A DNA stretch of 64,000 nt from Plectosphaerella cucumerina (GCA_020746995.1 JAGPXD010000001.1:3968001-4032000); one strand, 5' to 3'; shown: positions 23,213 to 34,712, numbered from the stretch's first letter. Notes: generated from the letters alone by a model not told the origin. Program-made: numbers and translations.

Positions 23213-26200
23213 GGTGGCCGGTCGTCAGTCCGTCTGCCTTGTCTGTCCCTGGCTGGTATCACGGCCGTTTTCCCTGGGTCACACCAGGTTCTTGGGCGGC
23301 CGCGGTGGGCTGTGTTTGAGACGTGGTGTGCCGAGATCGCCGGGGGGGGTGGAAGAGGGCGGTCGTTCAAGGGGCCGATTGCATGTTTGGGAGAAAGGAA
23401 AAGAATGGGGGTGGGAGGTGGGAAAGACGAGGAAGTGTAGGAAGGGCGGATCCGGGGCGGAGAGGAAAAGAGAGTCGATCGGTCGTTAGAACTCGACGGA
23501 CTGTCCTGTGGCCACGGCAGCTAGCTGGTAGCAAAGTAAAAAGGATGATCTAAAAGCGAGCGAGCGAAAGGCGGCGGCGGCGGCCGTCGGTCTGGTCTGG
23601 TTTGGTTTGGTCTGGCCTGGTCACGAAAGTGCTCGTCTTCGGTAAAATGAGATCATCCACATGCAGGGTCCTAGGATCAAACGACAGGACGAAGATGAGG
23701 TGGTGGCAGCAGAAGGAGGAGGAGGGCCAATTCCAGTCCCGTCCAGCCTGGCAACCAGCCTGTCAGTCAATCCAGCCAGTGTCGAGTCCCGTCCAGCTAG
23801 TCAAGCCGGGTTGGACGGCCTTGCTGACCTCGCATTCATTCCGCAGGCAGGGTGGCGCTCATTTCGGTCAGCGCGGGCGTCGTACTCTCGACGACTCGGC
23901 TGGCAGGCTGTCGAAGGGCACAATCTGCCGGAACGTGACTCGCAAGCCCGCAGAGTCGCCTGTTTGAGGTTGATGGGAGGGGGGTCGTCATCCTTGGGGC
24001 TTGATCAGCGCCAGGAACTAACCCCAGATGCCAGGGCGTGCCAAGGGACCCCTGCTCGACAACGGTCTCAAATGCTCTCGATCGTCGGCGGGTCGAGGAA
24101 AGTGGCGCTGTATCAGAACAAGGCAGGCCGGCTGGCAGTCCTGGGGGAGGCAAGGAGACAAGGAGCCTGGAGGGAGGGCCGGGCGGCCCAAGAAAATTTG
24201 CAGGGGCTGGCGGGTGGGCGACCGGTTGGCGATCGGCTGTGTTCGAGAAGCAAGGCGTCGAAGACGGCTTCTCACTCCCACCCTGTTGCTGTGCATTGCC
24301 GGTCTGCCCCTGGCCTGGCGAAGGACACGCTGACAGATGCGTGCTCGTATGAGACGAGTTGGCCGGCGCCACGCACGGCTGCTGGATGTGACAGTCCCGG
24401 CCGCCCTGCGATCAACCCTTAGCCGCAGAGTTGCATGCTAGTTTAATTGAAGGAGGACGAGTCCAGGCCTGTCGTCAAATGACGACGCGGACCACTCAAC
24501 CACCATGCACACTGCACCTCCAACCCTAGGCGGGGAGGAGGAGCCTTGGAAGAGGAGCAAATCTCTCATTTGCGAGCCCGGTTTCGTCGAATGATAAGGC
24601 AGGCTTCCCCACATGATCATGTCCCCTGGCCGGGTTGCCGCTGCACAGGAGCCGGAGCAACCATGCGTTGTCGTCATGAAGGGGCGAGCTTCCTGTTGTG
24701 CAAGTAAGTATGCACTGCCGTGCGGCGGCGGCGGAGAGACAATTCGAGCGTTGTTGACGAAGGATAGGGCTGGCTGAGCACGCGCCCAACTGAATGCCGT
24801 CTGATGACACTCTTGGCAGGTTGCAATGCATGTGCCACAAAATCGCCCGCAGGCCAGGCCAGAAGCTCCTCCTTGTGGCAGACAGCCTCGGTACTGTCCT
24901 TTTCTTCGACAAGGCCCGGCCCAGATGCAAAGCACGCACCGCTGTTCGATCTGCTCCGGGATGCGAGGTTGCCAATGCAGAAGGCCGAAGAGGGAGGATC
25001 CAGAAACATCGGGGATCAGCTGCCGATCCGTCCATCGAACCATGCGCAATCCAGAGGCCTCGTCCGTGGCATAGCGCTTTATGCTCAAACTTCAGACGGC
25101 GTTTCAAGATCAGCGGTCATCCCGTGAGAAGTCGCAAGTCGACACTCGGCGCGTCTCACCACCACCGACCAGGGCCCCATCTGCCGGCCGACCAACAGCC
25201 ACGGAAGCAAGGGACAGAACCTCTTTCAACGGTCGTGCTTGGTGGCATGCGCGGACGGCATAATCTCGTTGTTGTTTCTAGGGAGCCGACAACGTCTGCC
25301 GTTGCCTGGAACGATCCATGGCGGTTGGCGGTTGGCAGTTGGCGGAAGGCGGCCCTGGGGAAAACCCCCGAGAGCCAAGTCAATCCGTGATGCGGGCGGA
25401 CCCTGTCGTCCAGTGTCGCAGGCGCATTACAGGGGACGCACGGAAGTTGGAGCACGGATTGTGGACAGAACATCAGACGGGGGGTCTGGTCGAGCCAGCT
25501 TGATGTTGGGCTGGGCAGAATGCAGAAGCTCGTTCGGTGTTGAGGGTGACAGGTTGAGAGAGACGGTCTTGCTAGTCTGTTGAGCGGCTGTTTGCACGTC
25601 CGATACCCTCCGTTGGTGTGCAACACAGAGAGGAAGTTGAAAAGCTAGATGTCGTCCGGACCAGACCGCGTCAGGTAGCTGCAACGCAATTTTCCGATCA
25701 GCGGAGAGTCGGGCAGACATGGGGGCAGGCAGGCGCAGGGCGCGGCGAGCTGCGAGACCGTTCGATCGGATGAAATGACAAATATTGTCCGGCCAGGGCC
25801 GTGCTTGGAGAGAGGTTGAAGGGTTTCCATTGTGCTCAGATGCTTCCGAGGCTGATGACTGGATGCCGGCAACAGCCACGTGACCACATGAGAGATGACG
25901 TGGTGTAAGGTGCAAATGGTTTGTTTGGTTTCGAGACAGTGGTGATTAGTCGGCTGTCCGTCGGTCGGGCAAGGTCGGCGTTCGCTCCAAGATGCCTGTG
26001 CTGCTGGTGCTGATGTGCAAGTGAAGAACCTATGGCGGGGTCTTTCACGATATCGTCATTCGCTCGGGTCGTCATGGCGGGGCATGGGGAGGGCTCGTGG
26101 CTGCAACAGCTCAACGCGGGCATGCACCAAAACGCGTCAAGTTTTGCCTGCCGAGACCTTGAACTGCCTCAAGTTGTGTTCCTGTGTTTGTTTCAGCGAG

Positions 26201-26887
26201 TATGCTCGCTAAAATGCGTGCAGGGCAAGACCGAGCCTCGGAAGCATCACGGGTACCAGAGCATCTGGGTGGGAAGGTCCGACCGACCGGCTCTTGCCTG
26301 GACTGAGAACTGAGAGGGCAGGAGACACCAAGGGACGGGAGGGGCCATGTTCCCCGCCACGCGAACAAGCTCGGAAGGCCCCCATTGGAGATCCATGGAT
26401 GGATCCTGTTTGTCGGTGAGGCACCTTGGGAGAATCGTCCTGAACCGATGGTTCGTTGTGGTCGTCCAGGCCCCCGAATTCAGGTACAGCTACAGTACGA
26501 GACGGGATAATGGACCGGCATAGGCAAAAGAAACGAAGAGGTACTTCCGCGTCGGCCGACTGATGCAGGAGCAGAAAGTACCAGTTGGGATCACGAATGT
26601 GTCTTGTGGACTTTGAGCTTGAGGTGCCCGGGCGCAGACGGGTCCCAGGTCCTGATGCGCCCCCGCCATCAGGCGCCTCACCTTCTGAATTGTCCCGCTC
26701 AGCGCATGCCCGCCCACCCTGCCAGTGTTCCCCCGCAGCGACCGTGGACAGGAGAAACAGGAAACTTGCGTCAACAACAAACCTCGTCCTTTTTCCCTCT
26801 ACAGCTCCGAACCCCGATCCCGCCACACCCTGAACACCGTCTCTCACACCTCCCGCACGCCTATACACCCCCATACCACTACCCATC
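23213..26887. other. Gene-poor stretch, 3.7 kb
   Basis: The longest non-genic gap in the window, between the disordered-protein gene (leftward) and profilin (rightward). Near its left end is a GGTYT pentanucleotide run (about 23589-23623) and a CGG run (23570-23584). Many open frames of 100-250 codons exist on both strands, but they overlap in all frames, as expected in GC-rich DNA, and none has a domain, a signal peptide or coherent splice structure. No tRNA was seen. Confidence 0.5.
23589..23623. repeat. GGTYT pentanucleotide tandem run
   Basis: About seven 5-base units alternate between ggtct and ggttt, the last two degenerate (ggcct, ggtca), directly after a CGG-rich run. Confidence 0.7.
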
Positions 26888-27756
26888 ATGTCCTGGCAAG
26901 GTACGAAGCCCGAGATCCTCCCGTCCTCTGACGTCCCCCTCCCCTCACCTTACCTCTACTCCGCGGCACTTCCGCAAACCCCCACCTTGATGATGATGAT
27001 TACCTCTGCCCGAGATGGCTGCACAAATGGCTGACCTCTGCCCTCGCCCGTAGCTTACGTCGACACGAGGTAATATTTCCCGACACTACCAGCCCTATCC
27101 GAACCTCAGATGCCGACATCAGACCTTGCCGCTTTCATATTCTGATGTGCTCCGACCGATGCCCCGCCTTCGAGCTTGCTCGGCAGCCTCCAGCTATGTG
27201 AAGAGTCCTCCCGCTAACGCCGTTCCCATGCAGCCTGGTTGGCACCGGCCACATCGATAAGGCCGCCATCATCAGCATCGCCGGCGACAGCACCTGGGCT
27301 GCCTCCAGCGGCTTCACTGTACGTGGCGAACCCCCTCCGGGATTGGCACAAGCTGCCTCTTCGCTCCCCATCAGTCTGTGCTCAAGCTGACCATCTACCT
27401 CTTCCCCAACAGGTCTCTGCCGCCGAGATGAAGACCATTGCCGACATCGTCACCGACAAGCCCGGCGCCAAGGACAAGGCCTTCGGCGATGGCCTCTACG
27501 TGGCCGGCGAGCGTTTCGTTATGGCCAGGGCTGAGGACGGCACCGTCTACGCACGCAAGGTACGGAACGGAACAGCCCTAGTATGCCTGGCACAGCTGAT
27601 TACTGACTCTTGCCAACACAGGGCCGCGAGGGCATTGCAATCGCCAAGACGACTCAGGCCATCCTCCTCGGCCACCACGGCGAGGCCGCCATTGCCGGCA
27701 ACGCCAGCCAGGCCGTTCAGAAGCTTGCCGACTACCTCGTCAGCCTGCAGTACTAA
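26888..27756 (+). CDS. Profilin
   Basis: Five exons: 26888-26900 (13 nt), 27054-27069 (16 nt), 27234-27318, 27413-27559 and 27622-27756. They join to 131 residues, the usual fungal profilin length. The start MSWQAYVDTSL and the W-x-AASSGF segment form the N-terminal polyproline-binding site. The C-terminal helix TTQAILLGHHGE...LADYLVSLQY contributes both polyproline and actin contacts. Profilin binds G-actin and PIP2, exchanges nucleotide and feeds formins at growing tips. The first two exons code only nine complete codons and are found only by splice logic: caag/gtacga, gtag/CTTACG, cgag/gtaata, gcag/CCTGGT. The upstream region is the 3.7 kb gene-poor stretch. Confidence 0.95.
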
Positions 27757-28436
27757 ACGTCAGCGATGAATCACGGCGAAGGTAGGGCTTCTGGTCCAGA
27801 TCAGCAGCCCGGTGGGAGCGCGTTGGATGAGGCTTCCGTGAATATCCGGCATCGGCACGTGGGAATGACGGCATGGGCGCGACGAGCCTCACGCCTGTCG
27901 TCTCCACCGTGGCCCTGCCTCTTGTTACTGCAATGAGACAACGACTACACTAGAGGGGGATGGAGGGACAGCCTGTGTCAACGGCGGTGAAGTCCATATT
28001 TTAGCTCCGTTGATTGCCATCCTCGAGATGGCCCTTGAAAAAATCTAAGCTCGAGAGCACCTTATGAACTAAATGGGTCACGGCCTCCCGCGACACACGT
28101 CCGTCTGGGTATCTGAGCAGGCGTATTCGACATCATGAACCCGCCATGTGCGCGCCATGCATACTGGGGCCGAGCCGCCCGCACGACGGTGGCCCCTCGA
28201 AATCCCATCATAGCTCCATCCCGGAGACAAAATTCGTACCACTTGCGCCGATGACACCCGTGGCCTTTTCTAAGCGCAGTCCCCTCAAAGATGTAAACAA
28301 CCCGATTCCGGACGCCGAACAAGAACCGGCCAGACATGGCTAGACGACAGTAGCAGCAGCAGCAATGTGGTATGGGGCAGCTTGAAGACCATACGCGTGG
28401 GAGATCCACGCATGCTGTCCTGAAGCTAGGCCACAT
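27757..28436. other. Convergent 3' flanks of profilin and GOT1
   Basis: No gene visible. It presumably holds the two 3' untranslated regions. Confidence 0.65.
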
Positions 28437-29141
28437 TTACACCGGCAGCTCGGCATTGCGCCTTCCCACGCCTGACCTGTCCACTGCCATGCCGATGTAG
28501 GGGCCGATGACGGGTATGTTGCGGGCGAAGCCGGCGATGGTCCCCAGGAAGTCGCCAAACAGGATGAAGATGCCGTAGAGCTCGACGCAGAACCCTATCA
28601 GTGGCCAGCGCAGCAGGATGAGCGTGAGGCCGCCGAAGAAGGCTGCCGTGCCTTTGAGCTTCTGTCTCCGCGCGAAGAAGACTGCCGTCTTTTGCGGGCC
28701 GATCAAGATTGTGAGACCGATCAGGAAGAGGACCTGCGGGAGGAGAGGGTGTTAGTCGTGCGATAGGAGCTCGGTTGTCGGTCATGGGAGGAGAGTGCGC
28801 ACATTGCCCATAGCAAGCCTGGAAGGTTCCCGCGTCAGCAGTCGCACAGAGGTACTGGAACAGAGAGGAGAACTCACATGGCCCTGTCGAAGAAGAGCAT
28901 GACTCCGCCGACGAGGAAGAAGCCTCCTGTGGCCGATGTGTTAGCTGCCGATGCCTGCGTGGCGCGCGCCGAGGGGTCAAACGCCCACGGCCGCAAGGGG
29001 CAGGGACTTGCCTCCGGAGCAGAAGACAACCCCAATCTCTGTAGACTCGGTCAGTCACCGTTCAACTCCAAGTGCCAATGTTCAGGCAGAACGTCGCTCC
29101 GTCGACAGGGCACACGCACTCTGGGTATCCGTCAACCACAT
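28437..29141 (-). CDS. GOT1: Got1 Golgi transport membrane protein
   Basis: Five minus-strand exons: 29120-29141 (22 nt), 29012-29038 (27 nt), 28878-28926 (49 nt), 28803-28818 (16 nt) and 28437-28733. They join to 136 residues, near yeast Got1 (138). The start MWLTDTQKIGVVFCSGGGFF, then FFDRAMLAMGN, IGPQKTAVFFARRQK and the terminal NAELPV are family signatures. Four membrane segments are evident. Got1 is a small tetraspan protein of early Golgi and ER-derived vesicles that assists ER-Golgi transport. The intron at 28927-29011 has a GC donor (gcaagt) and a cacag acceptor; no GT donor fits. The reconstruction recovers the full family pattern, so splice sites are well supported despite the tiny exons. 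Confidence 0.93.
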
Positions 29142-30159
29142 GGACGACATTGCGGCGGATCGTTCTGGCGCGGATGGATGGGTGGGTTCAGGTCGGGCGA
29201 CAAGACTCGAGGAATCGACGGTACGGGCGGGGGATGGGGTTCTTTGGATGCTGGTTGTAATTGTCGTGCCACAGGGCTGCCGTCGGAAGACTTGTGTTTC
29301 GTTTCCAACAGCTCCGATAAGAACAGATCGCCAGGGGGGGCGATGGAACTCGGTCCCCTTTTTCGCAGCTTATCACAGCTCCCTGGCTTCGGGTTTGGAG
29401 CTAGAGCCACGCACAAGCCCCTGACGGACGCGCGACGACACGAGTGCGAGGTGCAGGCATCGGCGGATAAATATGGGTCTGTGTCTTACATAAGCTACAG
29501 ATGTTCGTCTTGCCTGGCTGGCGTTAAAAAGCTCTTCTCTTCCTGAGCTCCATGTCGGGTATCCAATCTTCACATCTCGTCTCGACGCATACCTCTCCTC
29601 CTGCTTCAGCTCAACGACGACCACGCGAAAGCTCACACCTGCATCTGATTGTATGCAGTCCTAGCGCTCCTGAAAGGGCACCTTCGCAGCGCAATTGCTG
29701 TTGCGAGGGCGGGAATATGTGGTGCAGCTGTTCGCCGAGAGGTCAGCTGGGGAGAGGACGTCGAGACCATGAAAACCAAGCATCAGCCTTCGAGCCATGC
29801 TTGGTCCTGCCGGGGCGGCTGCAGCTCTTTTGCTCGCAGCAACTGGGGAACGTCTCAATACGTCCTCGGTAATCAGCCATCTCACAGGCAGAGAACAGAA
29901 CTTGATCACGATTAAGCCGGAGCGTCAGCTAACACCCTCGACCGAAAGGTCGGGGGCTGCATAGCAGGGGCTTGACTTTGTTGGTCGTACATATCAAGCA
30001 GTTTGCGCTTGTTGCGAAGCAAAAGTGTCTTCTGATTGTGAACGCTATAACCATGTATGATGCTGCTCCGCTGAGAGCATTTCCCCGTTGTCCCAAAACG
30101 CCGTGCCCGAGCCCCCCATGATGTAAAACCGAGTCGTCGCGAGCCAATGTCCGCCAACA
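29142..30159. other. Intergenic region, 1 kb
   Basis: Between GOT1 (its upstream side) and the 3' end of IES6. I see no coding region or RNA gene. Confidence 0.55.
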
Positions 30160-30798
30160 TCACTTCAGTACGGTATGTGCGCCGCGGGCCTCGAGGTACT
30201 GGTCGGGCACGCCCTGCGGCAGGGTCCTGATGAGGGAGAAGACCTCCCTGTCGTGGTACCTCATCCTCGTCTTGGGATCCAGGTACGGTGCCGGCAGACC
30301 CGTGACATCGCAGTAATGTTTCCTGTGGGCGAGCGAGGGCGCGCTCTCGATGTTCGTGTAGGTCGCGCCGGGGACGTTGGCGCCCCCAAGGCCACCTGGG
30401 ATGCCACCGCCGGGGAGGCCGCTATTGCCCTGGCGCAGGCTCTTCTCGAGCACGAGCTTGGAGAGGCTCCGCGAGGCCTGTGCGAGGTTCGGCGTGATTG
30501 TGGTCTCGGCGCCGTTGCCGGCGGGTGTTGAGGCGCCGCTGGTCGACAGGCCGTCGTTCTTGTCGTCCTTCGAGTCGACAGCCATCGGAGTGGCCGCGCC
30601 CGAGTCGTCCATGGGGGTGGCAGCGATGGAGGATGATGCCTCTTTCCGCGAGGCGTCGGTGATGATGGTCTTGATGTTCTTGTTGCGACGGTGATTCGGG
30701 CGCCAGTTGGGGGCGCGGAAGCTCTTGTGGATGGAATGGATGTCGATCTCGTCGAGGAGGGCGAGATGCGCAACCTGCGCCTCGGTCGGGGCAGCCAT
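30160..30798 (-). CDS. IES6: INO80 complex subunit Ies6
   Basis: A single frame of 212 residues. Near the N-terminus, KSFRAPNWRPNHRRNKNIK matches the conserved basic motif of Ies6/INO80C. The C-terminal ~55 residues are a YL1-C domain: KHYCDVTGLPAPYLDPKTRM followed by RYHDREVFSLIRTLPQG. Between them lies a Ser/Thr/Ala-rich linker of about 90 residues. Ies6 pairs with Arp5 in the INO80 remodeller and couples ATP hydrolysis to nucleosome sliding. ARP5 itself lies 1.5 kb away on the other strand, and DAD4 starts 266 bp away in divergent orientation. The start codon gives the conserved N-terminus (ALLDEIDIHSIHKSF). There is no intron. Confidence 0.93.
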   Translation of the reverse strand: MAAPTEAQVAHLALLDEIDIHSIHKSFRAPNWRPNHRRNKNIKTIITDASRKEASSSIAATPMDDSGAATPMAVDSKDDKNDGLSTSGASTPAGNGAETTITPNLAQASRSLSKLVLEKSLRQGNSGLPGGGIPGGLGGANVPGATYTNIESAPSLAHRKHYCDVTGLPAPYLDPKTRMRYHDREVFSLIRTLPQGVPDQYLEARGAHTVLK

Positions 30799-31064
30799 GG
30801 TGGGCGGATGGGCTTAGTAGAGTTTGGGGTTCGATTTGGATGTTATACTGAAGGCGTCTGGGTCTCTGTGCAGGTCGAGGTGTCTGATGTCGATTGATTT
30901 GCTGGACGGTGTTGCATCAAGGGCCAGGTGAACACCACCCAGAGAGGCTGGACACTGGAGCTATATTCTGCCGCCTTTGACCGCCATCTGGCTTCACTCA
31001 TACACAACACGGACCCACCATCACCACCATCAGCTATCACAACAAACGACACCAGCAGTCCACC
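30799..31064. promoter_or_regulatory. Bidirectional promoter between IES6 and DAD4
   Basis: Only 266 bp separate the two start codons, so both core promoters must lie here. No strong TATA box is visible. Confidence 0.6.
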
Positions 31065-31511
31065 ATGGTACGTGTATGAGGCTGCTCTTGTTTTAAGTAG
31101 TGTTTCTGACTTTCTGATAGGAAAGTCCACATGAGCACCAGCAGAATCTTTTGCTTTCGCGCATCATCACCAACGTGGTATGTTTCTAGGCGAGTAGCAC
31201 TCATCACAGCTCACTGACACAATTGCCTCACCACAGGAAAAGCTGAACGAGTCCATCGTTGTCATGAACAAGTCCCTACAGGCGAGTGACATCTGCTCCG
31301 TTTACCTGGCTTGAATATGAGGCGGCGGGCTAATAAGAAGCAGGAGATCAACATCCAGAACATGAACGTGGAGCTGGTAGCCCAGATGTTCAAGAACTAC
31401 CAGTCAAATGTTCTCTTCCATCTGGAAGGTATGCGTTCTGTGTGATAGACTACATATTTCTGCTTTGCTGACCGGTCACAAGCCACCGACAACTTGAAGC
31501 CACCGTCGTAG
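31065..31511 (+). CDS. DAD4: DASH/DAM1 complex subunit Dad4
   Basis: Five coding exons: 31065-31067, 31121-31177, 31237-31281, 31344-31428 and 31483-31511. They join to 72 residues, the same length as yeast Dad4. MESPHEHQQNLLLSRIITNV, EKLNES and the C-terminal LEATDNLKPPS are diagnostic. Dad4 is a small coiled-coil subunit of the ring complex that links kinetochores to microtubule ends. The gene would be missed by simple frame scanning: the first coding exon is only the ATG, followed directly by gtacgt. The third intron (31282-31343) has a GC donor (gcgagt), a gctaat branch and a cag acceptor. All joints are in frame and reproduce the family sequence. Confidence 0.94.
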
Positions 31512-32270
31512 GGGATGTCTCCGCGGAACAAGGCGAGGAGTAAGGGTCTGGTCCATGAACATCCATGAGCCTATCCCTTTGTTATGTCTACGATGCCATG
31601 AATGAAAATAATATCAATCTCAAATGCCCTGCATTCGCCTGAATTTATTACGGCAACATTTGCATCAGAGTCCTCATGAGTCGACTTATTCTCGACCTTT
31701 TGCCAGCAAACCGAATAGGCCTCGGAGTCTGCACTAGAACTTGAAGCCCCTACGAGTCTCTCTAATAAGGCTTTTCTTTGGGATTAATCACATGGTCATG
31801 GACTGCTGGGACACTGTCTGGGTGAAAAGACGATTGTCTCTGTTCTCTGTGAAGGGGGCAAACTGACAGTATTGGTGGCTGTTCTTGATGAAGCTGTATG
31901 TAACCCCAGTCGGGCCCGTGCACCATGATGCGGCGAGGTGCAGCTGGAGCTCCAGACTCCGGAGGACCGACCCACCAAAGTTCTGGTGAGGGAGACGGAT
32001 TGCGACCTCATTCATCACCCGCGTCGCAACTACTTCCTCCACACACCCAGCAGCGAATCTCATACCCTGCTGATCAGCACCGATTCCCCGAGAGAAACAT
32101 ATCGCGCGCCTAGGCATTGGCCTCCCTGCCTTCCGAAGGCTACCCCAGCAGCCGCTCTCGACACCTCACCATGGTTGCTTGCTCTTGGTGGTAAACGACG
32201 ACCCGACAGGCACCCCGACCGACACGTCCTCCCCTTCTCCCCGAGAGATTCCAGCTGCTCCACCAGCACA
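31512..32270. other. Intergenic region between DAD4 and ARP5
   Basis: It contains the 3' end of DAD4 and the ARP5 promoter. The segment about 31560-31800 is relatively AT-rich. No gene is seen. Confidence 0.6.
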
Positions 32271-34712
32271 ATGGCGCCCTCTGCGACAAACGACACGATA
32301 GATGCCGCCATCGCGGCCAAGATGCCCCCGCCGAGAGAGTTCGCGCCGGCCAAGATCTTCCCGATGAAGGAGAACCGATTCGAGAAGCCCGTGCCCATAC
32401 AGTCCGATGGTCGCGAAAAGGCGCGGACACGCGACGATGCCGTCATTGTCATCGACAACGGTCAGTTTCTCTGACAGACTTGGGTCTCTGTGTGTGTTGC
32501 CGTGTGCGCCAGCTAAATAGGCAAATAGGATCCGCGACCGTCCGCGCTGGATGGTCCTTTGACGACTCCCCGACACTGAACCTACCGCCCATCATGTCCA
32601 AGTTCCGCGATCGCAAGGCAGGAAAGACCTTCTCCTTTGCCGGAAACGACTGCTACGTCGATGCCATGTCCCGAGGACACATCAGGAACGCCTTCGAGCA
32701 GGGCACCAACATCATCACAAATTGGGACACCATGGAGCATGTGCTGGACTACATCTTCCTCAAGCTCGGCCTCAACGGCACCGAGGGCGGAATCGACAAG
32801 CCAGTCGTTCTGACTGAGGCTGTCGCAAACTTCTCCTACGTCCGCAAGAGTCGGTGATTCCCCTAGAGCAAGACACCGGACAGAGCTGACGTCTCCTAGC
32901 CATGACGGAAACACTATTCGAATGCTACAACGCGCCTTCTGTCGCCTACGGCATCGATTCCCTCTTCTCATACCGCTACAACAAGGGCAACACCGGCCTC
33001 ATCGTCTCCTCCTCCTACACGTCTACACACGTCATCCCAGTCTACAACCAGAAGCCCATGCTGGCACAGGCCACGAGACTGAACTGGGGCGGATGGCATG
33101 CTGCCGAGTACCTGCTCAAGCTCATCAGGCTAAAATACCCTGCCTTCACGGGCAAGCTGAACCCCTCCCAGGCGGAACACATGCTGCGAGACCACTGCTA
33201 TGTCTCCAGCGACTACGACAACGAGCTCCGGAGCTACCTCGACTGGTCCGGCCTCGAAGATCGCGACATCGTCATTCAGTACCCCTTCGTCGAGGAGGTC
33301 GTCGTGGAGAAGACGGAAGAGGAGAAGGCTCGGATACTCGAGCGCAAGAAGGAAAGCGGCCGCCGCTTGCAGGAGCAGGCCGCCAAGATGCGCCTCGAGA
33401 AGCTGATCGCCAAGGAAAACGAGCTGAACTACTGGCGCGGTGTCCAGCAGAATCTCGAGGCCCAGACCAACAAGAAGGAGGTCAAGCGCATCCTGGACAG
33501 CGAGGATCTCAAGGACGAGGCCGCACTGGCCAAGACTATCAGCATCCTCGACGCCGCCGTCAAGAAGGCGCGTAAGAAGGACGTCGGCGGTGACGCCGAA
33601 GAGGAGCAGCAGGCGGCACCTGTGTTTGACCTCGTCGACGTGCCCGACGAAGAGCTCGACGAGGCCGGAATCAAGGCCAAGCGGCAACAGAAGCTCATGA
33701 AGGCCAGCCACGAGGCGCGCGCGCGGGCCAAGGCTGAGAAGGAGGCCGAGAAGGCCCGCATCGAGGAGGAGAAGCGACTCGACGTGGAGCGCCGCGAGAA
33801 TGACCTCGAGGGCTGGCTCGACCAGCGCCGTCAGCGCCGCGCAGATACTCTCCAGAAGATGAAGGAGCGCGATCGCCTGAAGCAAGACCTGGGCAACCGC
33901 AAGTCGCTGGCGTCGCAGAACCGCATGAAGACCATTGCCAACCTTGCCTCTGACGCCCCCACGCGCAAGCGCCGTCGCGGCGGCGAGGACGACGACTTTG
34001 GCGCCGACGACGATGACTGGGGCGTCTACCGCACCATTGGCGTCGGCGACAACAGCGACGACGAGCAGGAGGAGGAGGACCTGCAGGCCAACCTGCGCGC
34101 CTACGAGCAGGAGCTCCTCCAGTACGACCCCGACTTTGCCTACGAGGACACTCACGAGGCTAAGCTCGACTGGTCACGGTCCATGCTGCACGCCTTCACC
34201 CGCGGGCCTCGCCCCTTCGACCCGTCGAAGCAGGCCGAGTTGAACCAGATCCATCTCAACGTTGAGCGTATCCGCGTGCCAGAGGTTGTCTTCCAGCCCT
34301 CCATCGCCGGCGTCGATCAGTCAGGCCTTGTCGACATTGCCGGTGATATTCTCAACCAGCGCCTCGGCGGTCTCGACAACAGGGACGACTTCTTGCGAGA
34401 CGTCTTCCTTACCGGCGGCAACACTCTCTTCCGCAACTTTGAGCAGCGCCTCCGCGACGGCCTGACTGCTCTGCTGCCCGCTGGCGCCCCCTTGCGCACC
34501 CGCAGCGCAAAGGACCCCCTTCTCGACGCCTGGCGCGGCGCTGCCCAGTGGAGCGGCTCCTCGGCCTGGAAGGCAGCCACCGTCACGAGGGAAGAGTACG
34601 CGGAGAAGGGGTCAGAGTATCTTAAGGTGTGTAATCTCGCACATTCCTGGCCCGTGATGAAGCTCGTACTGACGAACCTCAACAGGAGCATGATCTGGGC
34701 AACGGCGTGTGA
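32271..34712 (+). CDS. ARP5: Actin-related protein 5 (INO80 complex)
   Basis: Exons 32271-32460, 32529-32849, 32900-34626 and 34686-34712 give 754 residues, matching yeast Arp5 (755). The actin fold starts with VIVIDNGSATVRAGW. A long charged coiled-coil insertion (about residues 290-490, rich in Glu/Lys/Arg with acidic DDDFGADDDD) splits the actin domain, as typical for Arp5. The second half carries GVDQSGLVDIAGDIL and FLTGGNTLFRNFEQRL. The final 27-nt exon completes EYLKEHDLGNGV. Arp5 forms a module with Ies6 that contacts the nucleosome and is required for INO80 sliding. IES6 lies nearby on the other strand, with DAD4 between them. Confidence 0.95.

Noticed and set aside
24438..25107. Long open frames on the minus strand (about 190-216 codons) in the gene-poor stretch
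   Set aside because: Two long frames overlap in different registers, plus others on the plus strand; none has a domain, splice structure or a biased codon pattern. This is expected by chance in GC-rich DNA.
33130..34155. 341-codon antisense frame within ARP5
   Set aside because: Leu/Val-rich mirror of the Glu/Lys/Arg-rich coiled coil on the coding strand; a shadow of ARP5.
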